From Chryseobacterium cheonjiense (GTDB lineage Bacteria > Bacteroidota > Bacteroidia > Flavobacteriales > Weeksellaceae): a DNA stretch of 64,000 bases. This document shows, piece after piece, positions 32,913 through 43,108 of this stretch; the first letter of the stretch is position 1; each line of letters opens with the position of its first letter. The position numbers and the translations under genes were made by a program. The notes beneath the pieces are model-generated. The model was not told the DNA's origin, did no database searches, and saw only the letters and a program-made list of their open reading frames with translations. The stretch lies in the NCBI RefSeq assembly GCF_012927265.1, contig NZ_JABBGF010000003.1, positions 1-64,000 of the forward strand, written 5' to 3'.

Positions 32913-35900
32913 TTACATATTTCTTCTGTACTTACCGCCCACTTCAAACAAAGCGTTGGTAATTTGCCCAAGCGAACAGTATTTTACTGCATCCATCATC
33001 ACTTCAAATAAGTTTTGCTGATTGATGGCAGCGTACTGTAAAGTTTTCAGAGCTTCTTCGGACTTATCATTATTAGACTTTTGGAAATTATGAAGCATTT
33101 CAATCTGGAACTGCTTTTCTTCCTCAGTGGAACGGATTACTTCTCCCGGACGAACCGTTGGCGAACCGTCTTTTCCTAAGAAAGTATTCACACCGATGAT
33201 TGGATATTCTCCGGTGTGTTTCAGCCATTCGTAATGCATCGATTCTTCCTGAATTTTTGAGCGTTGGTACATTGTTTCCATAGCACCCAAAACGCCGCCT
33301 CTTTCCGTAATTCTGTCAAATTCTGCATAAACGGCTTCTTCCACTAGGTCCGTTAGTTCTTCAATAATAAATGAACCCTGAAGCGGATTTTCATTTTTTG
33401 CCAGACCTAATTCTTTATTGATAATCAACTGAATGGCCATTGCTCTTCTTACAGACTGCTCAGTTGGCGTTGTAATCGCTTCATCATAAGCATTCGTGTG
33501 AAGAGAATTACAGTTGTCGTAAATTGCATACAACGCCTGTAAAGTTGTTCTGATATCGTTGAAATCAATTTCCTGAGCGTGAAGAGAACGTCCTGAAGTC
33601 TGAATATGATATTTTAGCATTTGAGAACGCTCATCTGCTCCATATTTCAGCTTCATTGCTTTTGCCCAGATTCTTCTGGCAACACGTCCGATTACCGAAT
33701 ATTCAGGATCGATACCGTTTGAAAAGAAGAATGATAAGTTCGGTGCAAAATCATTAATATCCATCCCTCTCGACAGATAATATTCCACATAGGTGAAACC
33801 ATTGGCTAAGGTAAATGCTAATTGAGAAACAGGATTTGCTCCCGCTTCTGCGATATGGTATCCTGAAATAGAAACCGAGTAGAAGTTTCTTACTTTTTCT
33901 TTGATGAAATATTCCTGAACATCACCCATCAGTCTCAAGGCAAATTCGGTGGAGAAAATACAGGTATTCTGAGCCTGGTCTTCTTTTAAAATATCCGCCT
34001 GAACCGTCCCACGAACGGTTGCAATGGTTTTAGCTTTAATTTCAGCATAAACATCGGCTGGAATCACTTCATCACCGGTAATTCCTAATAGTTTTAATCC
34101 TAAACCATTGTTGGAAGGAGGTAATTCACCATTATATTTTGGTCTTGCTAAACCTTTATCGTCGAATTTTGCTTTTAAAGCTTCCTCAACCTTAGACTCT
34201 AAACCAATTTCAATAATATATTTTTCAACATTCTGATCGATCGCAGCATTCATAAAGAAAGCAAGCAACATCGGCGCAGGTCCGTTGATGGTCATTGAAA
34301 CCGAAGTCAAAGCATTTACCAGATCAAATCCTGAATAGAGCTTTTTAGCATCATCCAATGTTGCAATAGAAACCCCCGCATTTCCGATTTTTCCGTAAAT
34401 ATCCGGTGGTAGGGCAGGGTCCTGTCCGTATAGTGTTACAGAGTCAAAGGCTGTAGATAAACGTTTTGCCGGCATTTCTGCAGAAACGTAATGGAATCTC
34501 CTGTTGGTTCTTTCAGGACCTCCTTCTCCTGCAAACATTCTCGTAGGATCTTCTCCTGTTCTTTTAAATGGATAAATTCCTGCCGTGTATGGAAAGCTTC
34601 CCGGAAGATTTTCCTGGCCTTTCCATTTGATAAGGTCGCCCCAATCGTTGTATTTTGGCAAAGCAATTTTCGGAATTCTTAGATGGGATAGAGATTCTGT
34701 TGAGGTTTCTACCTTAATTTCTTTTCCCCGAACGAAGTAAGAATAAAATTCCGCTTTGAAAGCCTCTTTTGTGTGATCCCAGGTTTTAAGGAAATCGATA
34801 TTTTCCTGTTGGAGCTCTTTTTCAGCTTTCTGATATTCAGTATCTAATGTTTCATTGGAGAGGAAATTTTTAACTCCTTCAATATGATACATTTTTCTTG
34901 CTAATTCGGCCTGCTTTTCCACATTCGCATCGTATTGTCTGTTGTTTTCCACAATTTCAGAAAGGTAGCGAACTCTTTTTGGCGGAATAATGGTTACTTC
35001 TTCCGTAATTTCCTGCTCAACAAAACCTTGAAATTGTGGTGCGTTGTCACCCTGAGCTTGTCGAAGTGTTTCGTTGACTTTAGAAACTAATCTGTTGTAT
35101 AATTCCGTCGTTCCGTGGTCATTGAACTGAGATGCTTTTGTTGCATACACCGGCATTTCATCCAATGGCTGTTCCCACAGTAAATGGTTTCTTTGGAATT
35201 GTTTTCTTACGGCCTGAAGCGCATCGAGAGCACCTCTTTTATCAGATTTGTTTAAAGCGACCAAATCCGCGTAATCCAGCATATCGATTTTTTCCAGCTG
35301 TGTGGAAGCTCCGTATTCAGGAGTCATCACATACATGGAAACATCCGCAAAATCAGATACTTCCGAACCGGATTGTCCGATACCCGAAGTTTCAAGGATG
35401 ATTACATCAGGATGCGCCAGTTTCAATACGTTCAACGCAGATTGGATGAATGGGGAAACGGAAACATTGTTTTCTCTTGTTGCCATTGAACGCATATAAA
35501 CCCGTGGATCATTGATTGCGTTCATACGGATTCTGTCTCCTAACAATGCTCCTCCTGTTTTCTTTTTGGAAGGGTCAATAGAGATGATGGCAATTTTTTT
35601 ATCGGTGTTGGAACGTAAGAAACGTCTTACCAATTCGTCTGTTAATGAAGACTTTCCGGCTCCGCCCGTACCTGTGATCCCGATAATCGGAATATGTAAG
35701 TCTTTTGATTTTTCGTCAATTGCTTTTACCAGCTCAGGTTTTTCTTCTGAAAAATTTTCAACTGCTGAAATGATTTTCGCAATGCTAGTCGAATTTTCAA
35801 AACTGATGGAATCCAGATCTTTCACATCAATATCTTTTCCTGTTGCGAAGTCGGATTTTTGAACCAGATCATCAATCATTCCCTGCAAACCAAGTTCACG

Positions 35901-36278
35901 GCCATCATCCGGAGAATAAATTCGGTCGATCCCGTAAGACATAATATCTTCGATTTCTTCCGGCAGAATTACGCCGCCGCCACCGCCGAAAATTTTAATC
36001 TGCGGCGAATTTTTTTCTCTTAAAAGATCGTAGATATATTTAAAATATTCATTGTGACCGCCCTGATAAGAGGTCAAAGCAATCGCATTGGCATCTTCCT
36101 GAATGGCAGTGTTTACAACTTCTTCAGCCGATTTGTCGTGTCCAAGGTGAATGACTTCGCATCCCGTTCCCTGGATAACGCGGCGCATAATATTAATGGC
36201 AGCATCATGACCGTCGAATAACGACGCAGCCGTCACAATTCTGACTTTATTTTTTGGAGTATATTTTTGGGTTTCCAT
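32913..36278 (-). CDS. icmF: Fused isobutyryl-/methylmalonyl-CoA mutase with G-protein chaperone domain
   Basis: An adenosylcobalamin-dependent acyl-CoA mutase of the IcmF class, 1121 residues from the ATG at 36278. Order: B12-binding Rossmann domain (about 10-140, with DGHDAAI for the His ligand and IKIFGGGGG), then a MeaB-like GTPase (P-loop GTGGAGKS at 203-210, then [13 protein letters not shown] and [11 protein letters not shown]), a linker, and the mutase TIM barrel (from about 560, with [18 protein letters not shown] and [12 protein letters not shown]). It interconverts isobutyryl- and butyryl-CoA or related acyl-CoAs, and the GTPase guards cofactor loading. The linker holds [10 protein letters not shown] at about 403-412, which comes from a dispersed DNA repeat. 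A TATATTTG box (36306-36313) precedes it. Confidence 0.93.
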   Translation of the reverse strand: METQKYTPKNKVRIVTAASLFDGHDAAINIMRRVIQGTGCEVIHLGHDKSAEEVVNTAIQEDANAIALTSYQGGHNEYFKYIYDLLREKNSPQIKIFGGGGGVILPEEIEDIMSYGIDRIYSPDDGRELGLQGMIDDLVQKSDFATGKDIDVKDLDSISFENSTSIAKIISAVENFSEEKPELVKAIDEKSKDLHIPIIGITGTGGAGKSSLTDELVRRFLRSNTDKKIAIISIDPSKKKTGGALLGDRIRMNAINDPRVYMRSMATRENNVSVSPFIQSALNVLKLAHPDVIILETSGIGQSGSEVSDFADVSMYVMTPEYGASTQLEKIDMLDYADLVALNKSDKRGALDALQAVRKQFQRNHLLWEQPLDEMPVYATKASQFNDHGTTELYNRLVSKVNETLRQAQGDNAPQFQGFVEQEITEEVTIIPPKRVRYLSEIVENNRQYDANVEKQAELARKMYHIEGVKNFLSNETLDTEYQKAEKELQQENIDFLKTWDHTKEAFKAEFYSYFVRGKEIKVETSTESLSHLRIPKIALPKYNDWGDLIKWKGQENLPGSFPYTAGIYPFKRTGEDPTRMFAGEGGPERTNRRFHYVSAEMPAKRLSTAFDSVTLYGQDPALPPDIYGKIGNAGVSIATLDDAKKLYSGFDLVNALTSVSMTINGPAPMLLAFFMNAAIDQNVEKYIIEIGLESKVEEALKAKFDDKGLARPKYNGELPPSNNGLGLKLLGITGDEVIPADVYAEIKAKTIATVRGTVQADILKEDQAQNTCIFSTEFALRLMGDVQEYFIKEKVRNFYSVSISGYHIAEAGANPVSQLAFTLANGFTYVEYYLSRGMDINDFAPNLSFFFSNGIDPEYSVIGRVARRIWAKAMKLKYGADERSQMLKYHIQTSGRSLHAQEIDFNDIRTTLQALYAIYDNCNSLHTNAYDEAITTPTEQSVRRAMAIQLIINKELGLAKNENPLQGSFIIEELTDLVEEAVYAEFDRITERGGVLGAMETMYQRSKIQEESMHYEWLKHTGEYPIIGVNTFLGKDGSPTVRPGEVIRSTEEEKQFQIEMLHNFQKSNNDKSEEALKTLQYAAINQQNLFEVMMDAVKYCSLGQITNALFEVGGKYRRNM

Positions 36279-36305
36279 AAAAGATTTAGAAAATTTCTGA
36301 ATTTC

Positions 36306-36313
36306 CAAATATA
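36306..36313 (-). promoter_or_regulatory. -7 box (TATATTTG) of icmF
   Basis: Exact TAnnTTTG on the minus strand, 28 bp upstream of the chosen ATG. It supports that start over the longer reading, which would begin within the box region. Confidence 0.55.
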
Positions 36314-36455
36314 ATAATAAAATAGGAACCTTTTATCTGTGATTAATGGTTTGATTTTTAATTGGTTGAAGTGTACTGCTGTTTTAAGTAGTTACCGGAT
36401 AACAAACATTTGTTAGCCAAGCGATACAGGTTTTCAGATTGTAGGATTAATTCTC

Positions 36456-36463
36456 TACTTTTG
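36456..36463 (+). promoter_or_regulatory. -7 box (TACTTTTG) of the small membrane protein gene
   Basis: Exact TAnnTTTG 19 bp before the ATG at 36482. It argues against a longer reading that starts upstream at 36410. Confidence 0.55.
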
Positions 36464-36481
36464 TATTTTATTATATATAGT

Positions 36482-36814
36482 ATGAAAAAAGCTTTGCTTT
36501 ATTTTTTATTGGGAACTGTTCTGAGTTTTTTAATCAATTATTTTTTTTACAGTTCGGAAAACATCGGGCTCGACATTTATTATGCAATTGCTTTTGGTTT
36601 TGCATGGGGAGTTGCTTATTATCTGGATACTCCAAATTTTACTTTACCTCAAAAATTAGGACTGTCTTTTCTGGCCATGGGAATTTTGGTTCTTGTGGGA
36701 ACTTTAATTTTTAATCTTGAGCTGGCAATTCCTTCCGTTTTGAAATTTTCAACCGTTTTCGTAGCGTATTATTTAATTGCAAGCTTCAGAGCCAATAAGA
36801 CGCTTCGTGATTAA
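36482..36814 (+). CDS. Small four-helix membrane protein
   Basis: A 110-residue integral membrane protein. From the chosen ATG (MKKALLYFLLGTVLSFLINY) it consists almost entirely of four hydrophobic segments: residues about 3-22, 35-48, 58-78 and 85-102. No family is recognised. Its stop codon TAA shares the palindrome TTAA with the stop codon of the convergent DUF3667 gene, so the two coding regions overlap by four bases. Confidence 0.65.
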   Translation: MKKALLYFLLGTVLSFLINYFFYSSENIGLDIYYAIAFGFAWGVAYYLDTPNFTLPQKLGLSFLAMGILVLVGTLIFNLELAIPSVLKFSTVFVAYYLIASFRANKTLRD

Positions 36815-37908
36815 TGCATCATGCGGAAACTTGTATATATCAATAAAAGAAGCATGCAAAGAAGCGCGAAGGAATTAATGATAAATAAAGATATTCCTTT
36901 AATTACGCTTATGCTTCTGGAATTTTCGTAGACTCTGTGATGAGCTATGAAAAAGTAAATCAGCATGTAACCAATGGCTCCAGTATAAATAATAGTGCTC
37001 AGTACATTAAAGATGGTATAATCCGGCAGCAAAGAGATGACTTTTGAAGAAAATATAAGGATAAGGATTCCCAGCAGTAAAAAAGAAAAATAATGAAGCG
37101 TGAAAATTCCGTTATCAAAAAACCACCATTTCTTTTTATTATGAAAAATCCATAAGAAAAAAGCAAAAACCGGAAGGTAAATGAATAGCGCTTTAGGAAG
37201 GGTATGTACAACCGTTTCACTAAATTTATCAAAAATCTGTTCTTTATTAAGGCCCTGCTCCTGTAAATGAAATACTTTTTTTGCAATAGGTCTCATAAAA
37301 TTAAACACAGATTGCTTATTAGTGTTTTTAGAATAAAGGGAATCAAACTGTTTCATATTTCTGGCTCCGAGAATACTTAGTTTCCCGTCTTTTGTTTCCT
37401 CTAGAGCATCCAGCTCAATATTATTTCCGTTGACTTCTGCTACTTTGAGATCCTGAATGACTTCCGGTTTGACGAGCATAGTTTTATTCTCCTTATTGAT
37501 GCTGTCAAGTATTTTTGCAATTTTCTCTTTATTTGCTTTTTCTTTCTCGGTGGTGTTTACGGTGTACAGTTCTTTATTTTCATGTTCTTCTGAGGATGAA
37601 AAAAGGGAGGGAAGAAAAAAAGTGATGAAACTTATAAAAATATAAAGTTTTACGGGAGCAACATAAAACTGCCTTTTCCCGGCAAGATACTCTTTGGTAA
37701 GCTTTCCCGGACGAAACAATAAATATTTAATGGTCTTCCAGAACTGCCCGTCATAATGCGTAAAATCCTCAATAAAGTGAGTGAATAAGTAATAGAAAGG
37801 CTGTTTGGGCTGAATATTTTCCTGCCCGCAATGAGGGCAGAACCGTTCTTCGACCGTATGTCCGCAATTCAGACAGTTTTTATCATCTCTTAGTTTACCG
37901 TGACTCAT
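36811..37908 (-). CDS. DUF3667 zinc-ribbon membrane protein
   Basis: A 365-residue protein with an N-terminal zinc ribbon (C12xxC15 and C24xxC27 in NCLNCGH and RFCPHCGQE), then the DUF3667 signature (YYLFTHFIEDFTHYDGQFW, LLFRPGKLTKEYLAGKRQFY, VAPVKLYIFISFITFF). A charged extramembrane loop (about 115-215) and four further membrane helices follow. Family function is unknown; it is widespread in Flavobacteriia. It converges on the preceding small gene with a shared TTAA stop. Confidence 0.85.
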   Translation of the reverse strand: MSHGKLRDDKNCLNCGHTVEERFCPHCGQENIQPKQPFYYLFTHFIEDFTHYDGQFWKTIKYLLFRPGKLTKEYLAGKRQFYVAPVKLYIFISFITFFLPSLFSSSEEHENKELYTVNTTEKEKANKEKIAKILDSINKENKTMLVKPEVIQDLKVAEVNGNNIELDALEETKDGKLSILGARNMKQFDSLYSKNTNKQSVFNFMRPIAKKVFHLQEQGLNKEQIFDKFSETVVHTLPKALFIYLPVFAFFLWIFHNKKKWWFFDNGIFTLHYFSFLLLGILILIFSSKVISLLPDYTIFNVLSTIIYTGAIGYMLIYFFIAHHRVYENSRSISVIKGISLFIINSFALLCMLLLLIYTSFRMMH

Positions 37909-38217
37909 GATTAGTGACGTTTTATTACCGCAAATATAAAAATTTAGTCAATACTATATATTTATTCATAAAGTTTACTGTTAATATTTGAATAAAATTT
38001 AATAATGCTTGGCAAAAAGCAGGCTTTATTATTAAATTCGTGTTGAAAGAGTAATCAGCTTTTGACGTCATTAATAAATTTACACAGTATGCTGCTTTAC
38101 AGACATGTATGTAACTTTTATTATTAAAACTGATTTTCATAAATACCTAAATATCTTAATTTTATCGTTACAGAATAATTAATGCATGATATGTTTTTAG
38201 GATAAAAAAATAATTTG

Positions 38218-38271
38218 TACCTTTGCACACCCTTTTAGGGGAAAATTATGTTTAATCTTTAACTAAAACGT
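38218..38271 (+). promoter_or_regulatory. Promoter and leader of the rplM-rpsI operon
   Basis: A TACCTTTG box (38218-38225) is followed by a 46-nt leader with a small hairpin (CCC TTTTA GGG, 38230-38240). The leader ends at a GTG start. From 37909 to 38217 the gap is AT-rich with no gene that I can support. Confidence 0.6.
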
Positions 38272-38727
38272 GTGAATACATTAAGTTACAAAACTGTTTC
38301 AGCGAACAAAGCTACTGCTAATAAAGAATGGGTTGTGGTAGACGCTGAAGGACAGCCGTTAGGTAGATTAGCTTCTACGGTTGCAAAGATTTTGAGAGGT
38401 AAGCACAAAACAAATTATACACCTCACGTAGATTGTGGTGATAATGTAATTGTTTTGAATGCTGGGAAAGTAACTCTTTCCGGAAACAAGTGGAACGACA
38501 AGACGTATATCTGGCATACAGGGTATCCTGGAGGACAGAAGTCTATGACTGCGGCTGAACTTCAAAAGAAAGATTCTTTAAAAGTATTGGAAAAATCAGT
38601 AAAAGGGATGTTGCCTAAAAACAGACTGGGAGCTGCTATCCTTAAGAATCTTTATTTATATGAAGGAACTGAGCACAAACATGAAGCTCAACAGCCTAAA
38701 ACAATTAATGTTAACGAATTTAAATAA
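38272..38727 (+). CDS. rplM: 50S ribosomal protein L13
   Basis: A 151-residue L13, translated from a GTG codon (no closer ATG is in frame). The family core is present: [47 protein letters not shown] and GMLPKNRLG. It heads the usual rplM-rpsI pair, with 5 bp to the next gene. Confidence 0.97.
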   Translation: MNTLSYKTVSANKATANKEWVVVDAEGQPLGRLASTVAKILRGKHKTNYTPHVDCGDNVIVLNAGKVTLSGNKWNDKTYIWHTGYPGGQKSMTAAELQKKDSLKVLEKSVKGMLPKNRLGAAILKNLYLYEGTEHKHEAQQPKTINVNEFK

Positions 38728-38732
38728 TTAAT

Positions 38733-39119
38733 ATGTCTACAGTTCACAAAATCGGAAGAAGAAAAACTTCTGTAGCAAGAGTTTATGTAAAGCCAGGTTC
38801 TGGTAACATTACAGTAAACGGTAAAGATGCTAAAGAATACTTCTCTACAGATGTAATGGTTTACAAATTGAACCAACCATTTATCCTTTCTGAAACTGTT
38901 GGTCAGTACGACGTTACCGTAAACGTATTCGGTGGTGGAAATACAGGACAGGCAGAAGCTATCAGATTAGGTATTTCAAGAGCTTTATGCGAAATCAACG
39001 CTGAGTTCAGATTAGCTTTGAAACCAGCTGGTTTACTTACAAGAGACGCAAGAATGGTGGAAAGAAAGAAGCCAGGTCAGAAAAAAGCAAGAAAGAGATT
39101 CCAATTCTCAAAACGTTAA
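38733..39119 (+). CDS. rpsI: 30S ribosomal protein S9
   Basis: A 128-residue S9. It has the N-terminal [18 protein letters not shown], the central [19 protein letters not shown] and the basic C-terminal tail ([12 protein letters not shown]) that reaches the P site of the ribosome, ending in the conserved KR. Directly behind rplM in one operon. Confidence 0.97.
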   Translation: MSTVHKIGRRKTSVARVYVKPGSGNITVNGKDAKEYFSTDVMVYKLNQPFILSETVGQYDVTVNVFGGGNTGQAEAIRLGISRALCEINAEFRLALKPAGLLTRDARMVERKKPGQKKARKRFQFSKR

Positions 39120-39121
39120 AA

Positions 39122-39263
39122 AAGCGTTTGGCTATTGGCTTATGGCAGATAGCTTTAATGAAATTTTTAAAAATTTATTTTTTAACCCAAAGCTGGAAAG
39201 CCAAATGCCAAAAGCAAGCAGCCGACAGCAACTTTGCCCGTTACGTTTAGCATCCAAACGCTT
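39122..39263. repeat. Inverted-repeat-rich gap between rpsI and rpsB
   Basis: AAGCGTTTGG (39122-39131) recurs inverted as CCAAACGCTT (39254-39263). Between them, TTGGC/TGGC units on the left (GGCTATTGGCTTATGGC) face GCCAAATGCCAAAAGC on the right. The 208-bp gap could fold as one long imperfect hairpin. It may be a dispersed intergenic element or an rpsB leader. Confidence 0.4.
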
Positions 39264-39327
39264 CTCCCATCTAAAGAAGTTGTTGATTGTTTAAAAGACG
39301 GAAAGTAAACTAACAAAAACAGAAAAC

Positions 39328-40089
39328 ATGGCAAAAGCAAATGTAAAAGACCTCCTAGAGGCTGGCGTACACTTCGGTCACATGACCAGAAAGTGGAACC
39401 CAAATATGGCTCCATACATTTTTATGGAGAAAAATGGTATTCACATTGTAGACTTACATAAAACAGCAGTTAAATTGGATGAAGCTTGCAGCGCTTTAGA
39501 AAAATTAACTTCTGCAGGTAAAAAAGTTCTTTTCGTAGCTACTAAAAAGCAGGCGAAAGAAGTTGTTGCAAAACACGCTTCTGAACTTAATATGCCTTAT
39601 ATTACAGAAAGATGGCCGGGAGGTATGTTAACGAACTTCGTTACTATCAGAAAGGCTGTTAAGAAAATGAACTCTATCGACAAAATGAAAAAAGATGGTA
39701 CGTTCGAAACTTTATCTAAAAAAGAAAGATTACAGGTAGACAGACAAAGAGCTAACCTTGAGAAGAACTTAGGTTCTATCGCTGACATGGTGAGACTTCC
39801 GTCTGCTGTATTCGTAGTAGATATCATGAGAGAACACATCGCGGTAACTGAAGCTAAGAAATTAGGTATCCCAGTTTTCGGTATTGTTGATACAAACTCA
39901 GATCCTAGAAAAGTAGACTTCGTTATCCCAGGAAACGACGATGCTTCTAAATCTATCGACATGATCCTTAGCGTAGTTTCTGAAGCTATCAAAGAAGGTC
40001 AGTCTCAGAGAAAAGCTGATAAAGAAAAATCTAAAGAAGAAGGAGAAGTAGTATCTGCAGATAAAGATGCTGACTTTGACGGAGAATAA
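39328..40089 (+). CDS. rpsB: 30S ribosomal protein S2
   Basis: A 253-residue S2. The family motifs are LLEAGVHFGHMTRKWNPNM at the N-terminus, then ITERWPGGMLTNFVTIRKAV, and the SDPRKVDFVIPGNDDASKSI element. A charged, acidic tail (about 230-253) is typical of Bacteroidota. It is followed by a strong terminator, not by tsf, which in most bacteria comes next. Confidence 0.97.
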   Translation: MAKANVKDLLEAGVHFGHMTRKWNPNMAPYIFMEKNGIHIVDLHKTAVKLDEACSALEKLTSAGKKVLFVATKKQAKEVVAKHASELNMPYITERWPGGMLTNFVTIRKAVKKMNSIDKMKKDGTFETLSKKERLQVDRQRANLEKNLGSIADMVRLPSAVFVVDIMREHIAVTEAKKLGIPVFGIVDTNSDPRKVDFVIPGNDDASKSIDMILSVVSEAIKEGQSQRKADKEKSKEEGEVVSADKDADFDGE

Positions 40090-40108
40090 TTAAATTTTCT
40101 TACCATAC

Positions 40109-40145
40109 AAAACCGCTGAATCTTTGATTCAGCGGTTTTTATTTT
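40109..40145 (+). terminator. Terminator of rpsB
   Basis: A 14-bp perfect stem (AAAACCGCTGAATC / GATTCAGCGGTTTT) with a TTT loop, followed by a T-rich tail. Confidence 0.92.
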
Positions 40146-40164
40146 TCAAATATCTATTCTTAAA

Positions 40165-40620
40165 TTAGTTTGAAAGCTTTACTTCGTAAGGCCCTGATAT
40201 AAATTTTGTTTTCTGGTAAACGGCATCGCAGATCATCCCGGACAGATTGTAGTTTTGGTTTTTGGGAACCATCACCGCCCCTATTTTATTGGCAGAGATA
40301 GGAACTTTCTTATAATAATTGTTTCCGCTTATCGTAAGCACCATATTACATCGGGAACTGTTTTCTACCGTAATAGAGGTTCTTGGATCGTTCGAAGAAT
40401 CATTAAGTAAATAGGTTAGGACCTCCGCAGTTTCAGATTTATAGGTTTTAATCAGCGCCTGATATTCTCTTTCAACCTGTGCTGCAGAAGTTGTGCTGCT
40501 TCCTGTAACAGAAGGTTTCGCAACGGGTTTTCTGACCGGATATTTTGTTGTATTTACTGTGCTGCCACAACTGTTGAGAAGTAAAATAACAGCTGCTGAA
40601 AATGCAACGTACTTTTTCAT
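40165..40620 (-). CDS. Small lipoprotein of a four-member family (DUF6759-like), copy 1
   Basis: A 151-residue lipoprotein (lipobox LNSC, Cys18). The conserved C-terminal domain (about 60-150) has the pattern E-REYQALIKTYKSETAEVLTYLLND, SRCNMVLTISGNNYYKKVPI, NYNLSGMICDAVYQ. The same pattern (loss of residues aside) recurs in the proteins at 40654, 42165 and 61488: a short helical region, a C-N-strand with xGxxxYxxPVPA and a final VCDxxY-S-K. I recall it as DUF6759; this is from memory. Function unknown. This is the shortest copy, without the DAHPDDP N-terminal region. Confidence 0.65.
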   Translation of the reverse strand: MKKYVAFSAAVILLLNSCGSTVNTTKYPVRKPVAKPSVTGSSTTSAAQVEREYQALIKTYKSETAEVLTYLLNDSSNDPRTSITVENSSRCNMVLTISGNNYYKKVPISANKIGAVMVPKNQNYNLSGMICDAVYQKTKFISGPYEVKLSN

Positions 40621-40653
40621 AAAGATAAATTTAGCAGTACAAATGTAATCTTT

Positions 40654-41295
40654 TTACTTTTTTTTCAATGTATTTCCCTCTACAGGCTTTGGATTGCTGA
40701 TGGTTAAAAATATACTCCTGTTAAGGTCTTTTTTAGAAGAATAAATTACATCACATACATTACCATGCAATGTGTACGTTCCTTTATTGATAACAATGAA
40801 ATTTTCACCTTTTGCAGGAACGGGCATATTATAAAAATCTTTTCCCTCAATTTTCAGAATCAGGTTGCAATCCGATTGATTTTTAAACAGCAGTATGATT
40901 TCTTTGCTGTTGATGTCTTCATTAAACATAGCGTTAAGCAGCTTCACCGTCTTTTCTTTATGCTCTTTTGAGGTGGAAGTAATTAGACGTTTAAACTCTT
41001 CTGCTTCGTCAGAATTAGGTTTTCTAAGGGCTCCGTTAGGAATTTCGGAAATCACAGGTCTTGCTTCCATCGGTTTTATACCTTTTTTGCCTTTGGTCCA
41101 TTCGACATTTTTTAAAGCAATAAGCTTAGATTTCAGAATGTTTTTTTTCGGGTCATCCGGATGTGCATTTTTTAAGTAAGTTTCGATTTTATCAATGTCC
41201 TTACTTTCTAGAATATTATAAGAGGTACTTCCGGCATTTGTATTTTTACAGGCGGCCAAAAGAGAAAGCAGCACAATTAGAATAATTTTTTTCAT
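40654..41295 (-). CDS. Small lipoprotein of a four-member family (DUF6759-like), copy 2
   Basis: A 213-residue lipoprotein (lipobox LAAC, about Cys16). It has the additional N-terminal helical repeat IETYLKNAHPDDPKKNILKSKLIALKN, then the shared C-terminal domain with SDCNLILKIEGKDFYNMPVP and GNVCDVIYSSKKDLNR. It lies 33 bp from copy 1 on the same strand, so they are likely co-transcribed; both probably face the periplasm or surface. No enzymatic motif is visible. Confidence 0.65.
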   Translation of the reverse strand: MKKIILIVLLSLLAACKNTNAGSTSYNILESKDIDKIETYLKNAHPDDPKKNILKSKLIALKNVEWTKGKKGIKPMEARPVISEIPNGALRKPNSDEAEEFKRLITSTSKEHKEKTVKLLNAMFNEDINSKEIILLFKNQSDCNLILKIEGKDFYNMPVPAKGENFIVINKGTYTLHGNVCDVIYSSKKDLNRSIFLTISNPKPVEGNTLKKK

Positions 41296-41433
41296 AATTG
41301 GTTTTTTACGATTTGTGGTTTAGAATACAATAAAATAAAAATGCATTATTTTATCTATGGTATAAATTTAAACAAATATTCTTTTCACAGGATGCGTAGT
41401 CCCAATTTTGTATTTCTTTTGATGCCGTTATAT

Positions 41434-42111
41434 TTAATTAATTTTAAATTTAATATAAGTAATGGTTTTTCCCTTGGCAGAAAACAATTCCTCATAATAC
41501 GTTCTGATATCTCTTAAATGTGGCGTGCCAGGATCATATTCCGGGGCTCCGTAAATATCATGATGTGCGGTGATAATTTCATATCCTGCACCCTGTAAAA
41601 ATCCAAGCGTATACCCATGAAGAAATTCAGAATCTGTTTTTAAATGAACAATTCCGCCCGGTTTAAGGAATTTTTTATATCTGTCTAAAAAATCAGGATG
41701 AGTAAGCCTGTGCTTCGTACGTTTGTATTTGATCTGAGGATCCGGGAATGTAATCCATATTTCATCAACTTCATTTTCCCCGAAAAAACAATCTACCAGT
41801 TCAATCTGGGTTCTCAAAAATGCAACATTCTGCATTCCTGTTTCATGGGCTTCCTTTGCGCCGAACCAAAATCTTGCGCCTTTCACGTCGATGCCGATAA
41901 AGTTTTTTTCAGGAAACGCCTTTGCCAGTCCTACAGTGTATTCTCCTTTACCGCAGCCCAGTTCCAGCACGATGGGATGATCATTCTTAAAGAATTCCGT
42001 TCTCCATTTTCCTTTAAGGTTAAAGCCGTTCAATGCCTCCTCTCTTGTTGGCTGAACAACGTTTGGCAATACCTTATTTTCTGCGAATCTTGCTAATTTA
42101 TTTTTACCCAT
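41434..42111 (-). CDS. trmB: tRNA (guanosine(46)-N7)-methyltransferase
   Basis: Methylates G46 of the tRNA variable loop using S-adenosylmethionine. The 225-residue protein has the class I methyltransferase motif I VLELGCGKGEYTVGLA, a conserved acidic end of strand beta 2 (IGIDVKGARFW), the family motif ITFPDPQIKYKRTKHRLTHP and the C-terminal FLKPGGIVHLKTD. Complete, typical length. It separates two members of the small-lipoprotein family on the same strand. Confidence 0.95.
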   Translation of the reverse strand: MGKNKLARFAENKVLPNVVQPTREEALNGFNLKGKWRTEFFKNDHPIVLELGCGKGEYTVGLAKAFPEKNFIGIDVKGARFWFGAKEAHETGMQNVAFLRTQIELVDCFFGENEVDEIWITFPDPQIKYKRTKHRLTHPDFLDRYKKFLKPGGIVHLKTDSEFLHGYTLGFLQGAGYEIITAHHDIYGAPEYDPGTPHLRDIRTYYEELFSAKGKTITYIKFKIN

Positions 42112-42164
42112 GAAATATTTCTAAAATCCTGCAAAAATAGCAAAATTTATAAACATCACGAGAA

Positions 42165-42950
42165 TTATTTCTTGGCAGAACTCCCAAGGGCGACCATTAA
42201 AGGCTTCTGTATGGTTTTCTGGGATGCATACTGCGCGCCGCAGACGATACTGGTGAAAAGATAATCTCCTTTCTGTACAACAACGGAATTGTCTCCATGG
42301 GCCGGAACAGGGAGCCTGTATTTTGTAATGCCGACACCTTCCATTCTTACGATAATATTACAGTCGGATTTATTTTCGATCATTACAATACATTCTTTAG
42401 CATTTGGATCATTATCAAAAAGTGAATTTAAGATTTTTACAGTTTTATTTTTGTGTTCTACAGGGTTTTCTGCCATCAGCATATTAAATTCCGAAGCTTC
42501 AGTATCCGGTATTGCAGCGGCTGTTGTAGTAGCTGGAGTTGTGGGGGCTATGTATACATTTTGGGGAGTACTTGGGGTATAAACAACCGCAGCCTGCCCA
42601 ACCTGAAGTTCTTTCTGGTATTTGGCGATCTGCTTTTTCTTGATGTTGGCATTCATCTCCTCGAAAGATATTTTAGTAGAAGGCCGTCTTTTCAGCATTG
42701 CAAGCCAGTCCTGCATTTGTTTTACTTTAGTGTCGCCGGGTTTTGCGTTTTTGATGTAATCTTTCATCATTTCCATAACCCTGGGTTTCAGCACAGATCT
42801 TCTGGGATCATCAGGGTGGGCATCTCTTAAAAAAGCATTGATTTCATATATGTTTTTGCTTTTTAAAATCTCACTGTAATCCTTGCCTTTTTTCTGGGCG
42901 GAAAAATTCACAAAAAGAATAGCGCTGAAAATCAAAAATATCTTCTTCAT
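42165..42950 (-). CDS. Small secreted protein of a four-member family (DUF6759-like), copy 3
   Basis: A 261-residue protein with a normal signal peptide (ILFVNFSAQ) rather than a lipobox. It shares INAFLRDAHPDDPRRSVLKP with copy 2, then has a polar Thr/Ala-rich linker (about 120-150, TPATTTAAA), and the C-terminal domain (SDCNIIVRMEGVGITKYRLP, FTSIVCGAQYASQKTI). It starts upstream of trmB by 53 bp on the same strand. It is the form with the longest linker. Confidence 0.65.
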   Translation of the reverse strand: MKKIFLIFSAILFVNFSAQKKGKDYSEILKSKNIYEINAFLRDAHPDDPRRSVLKPRVMEMMKDYIKNAKPGDTKVKQMQDWLAMLKRRPSTKISFEEMNANIKKKQIAKYQKELQVGQAAVVYTPSTPQNVYIAPTTPATTTAAAIPDTEASEFNMLMAENPVEHKNKTVKILNSLFDNDPNAKECIVMIENKSDCNIIVRMEGVGITKYRLPVPAHGDNSVVVQKGDYLFTSIVCGAQYASQKTIQKPLMVALGSSAKK

Positions 42951-43108
42951 TCATTGATATTAAAACGTTGTTATTTTTTTAAGTGTCTTAATATGATAAC
43001 GGAAACTAAATTAATTTATGTTACAAGGCACTTATCATGATAAAAGTAAAAATAATCTGGCGAATACAAAAAAATGTATACTGAAACTTACAGTATACAT
43101 TTTATAAA

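Noticed and set aside
36410..36481. Longer start for the small membrane protein
   Set aside because: It would place the -7 box inside the coding region and put 24 polar or mixed residues before a normal membrane start.
39182..39415. Open frame on the minus strand over the start of rpsB
   Set aside because: It overlaps a certain ribosomal gene and the repeat-rich gap, with no recognisable protein features.
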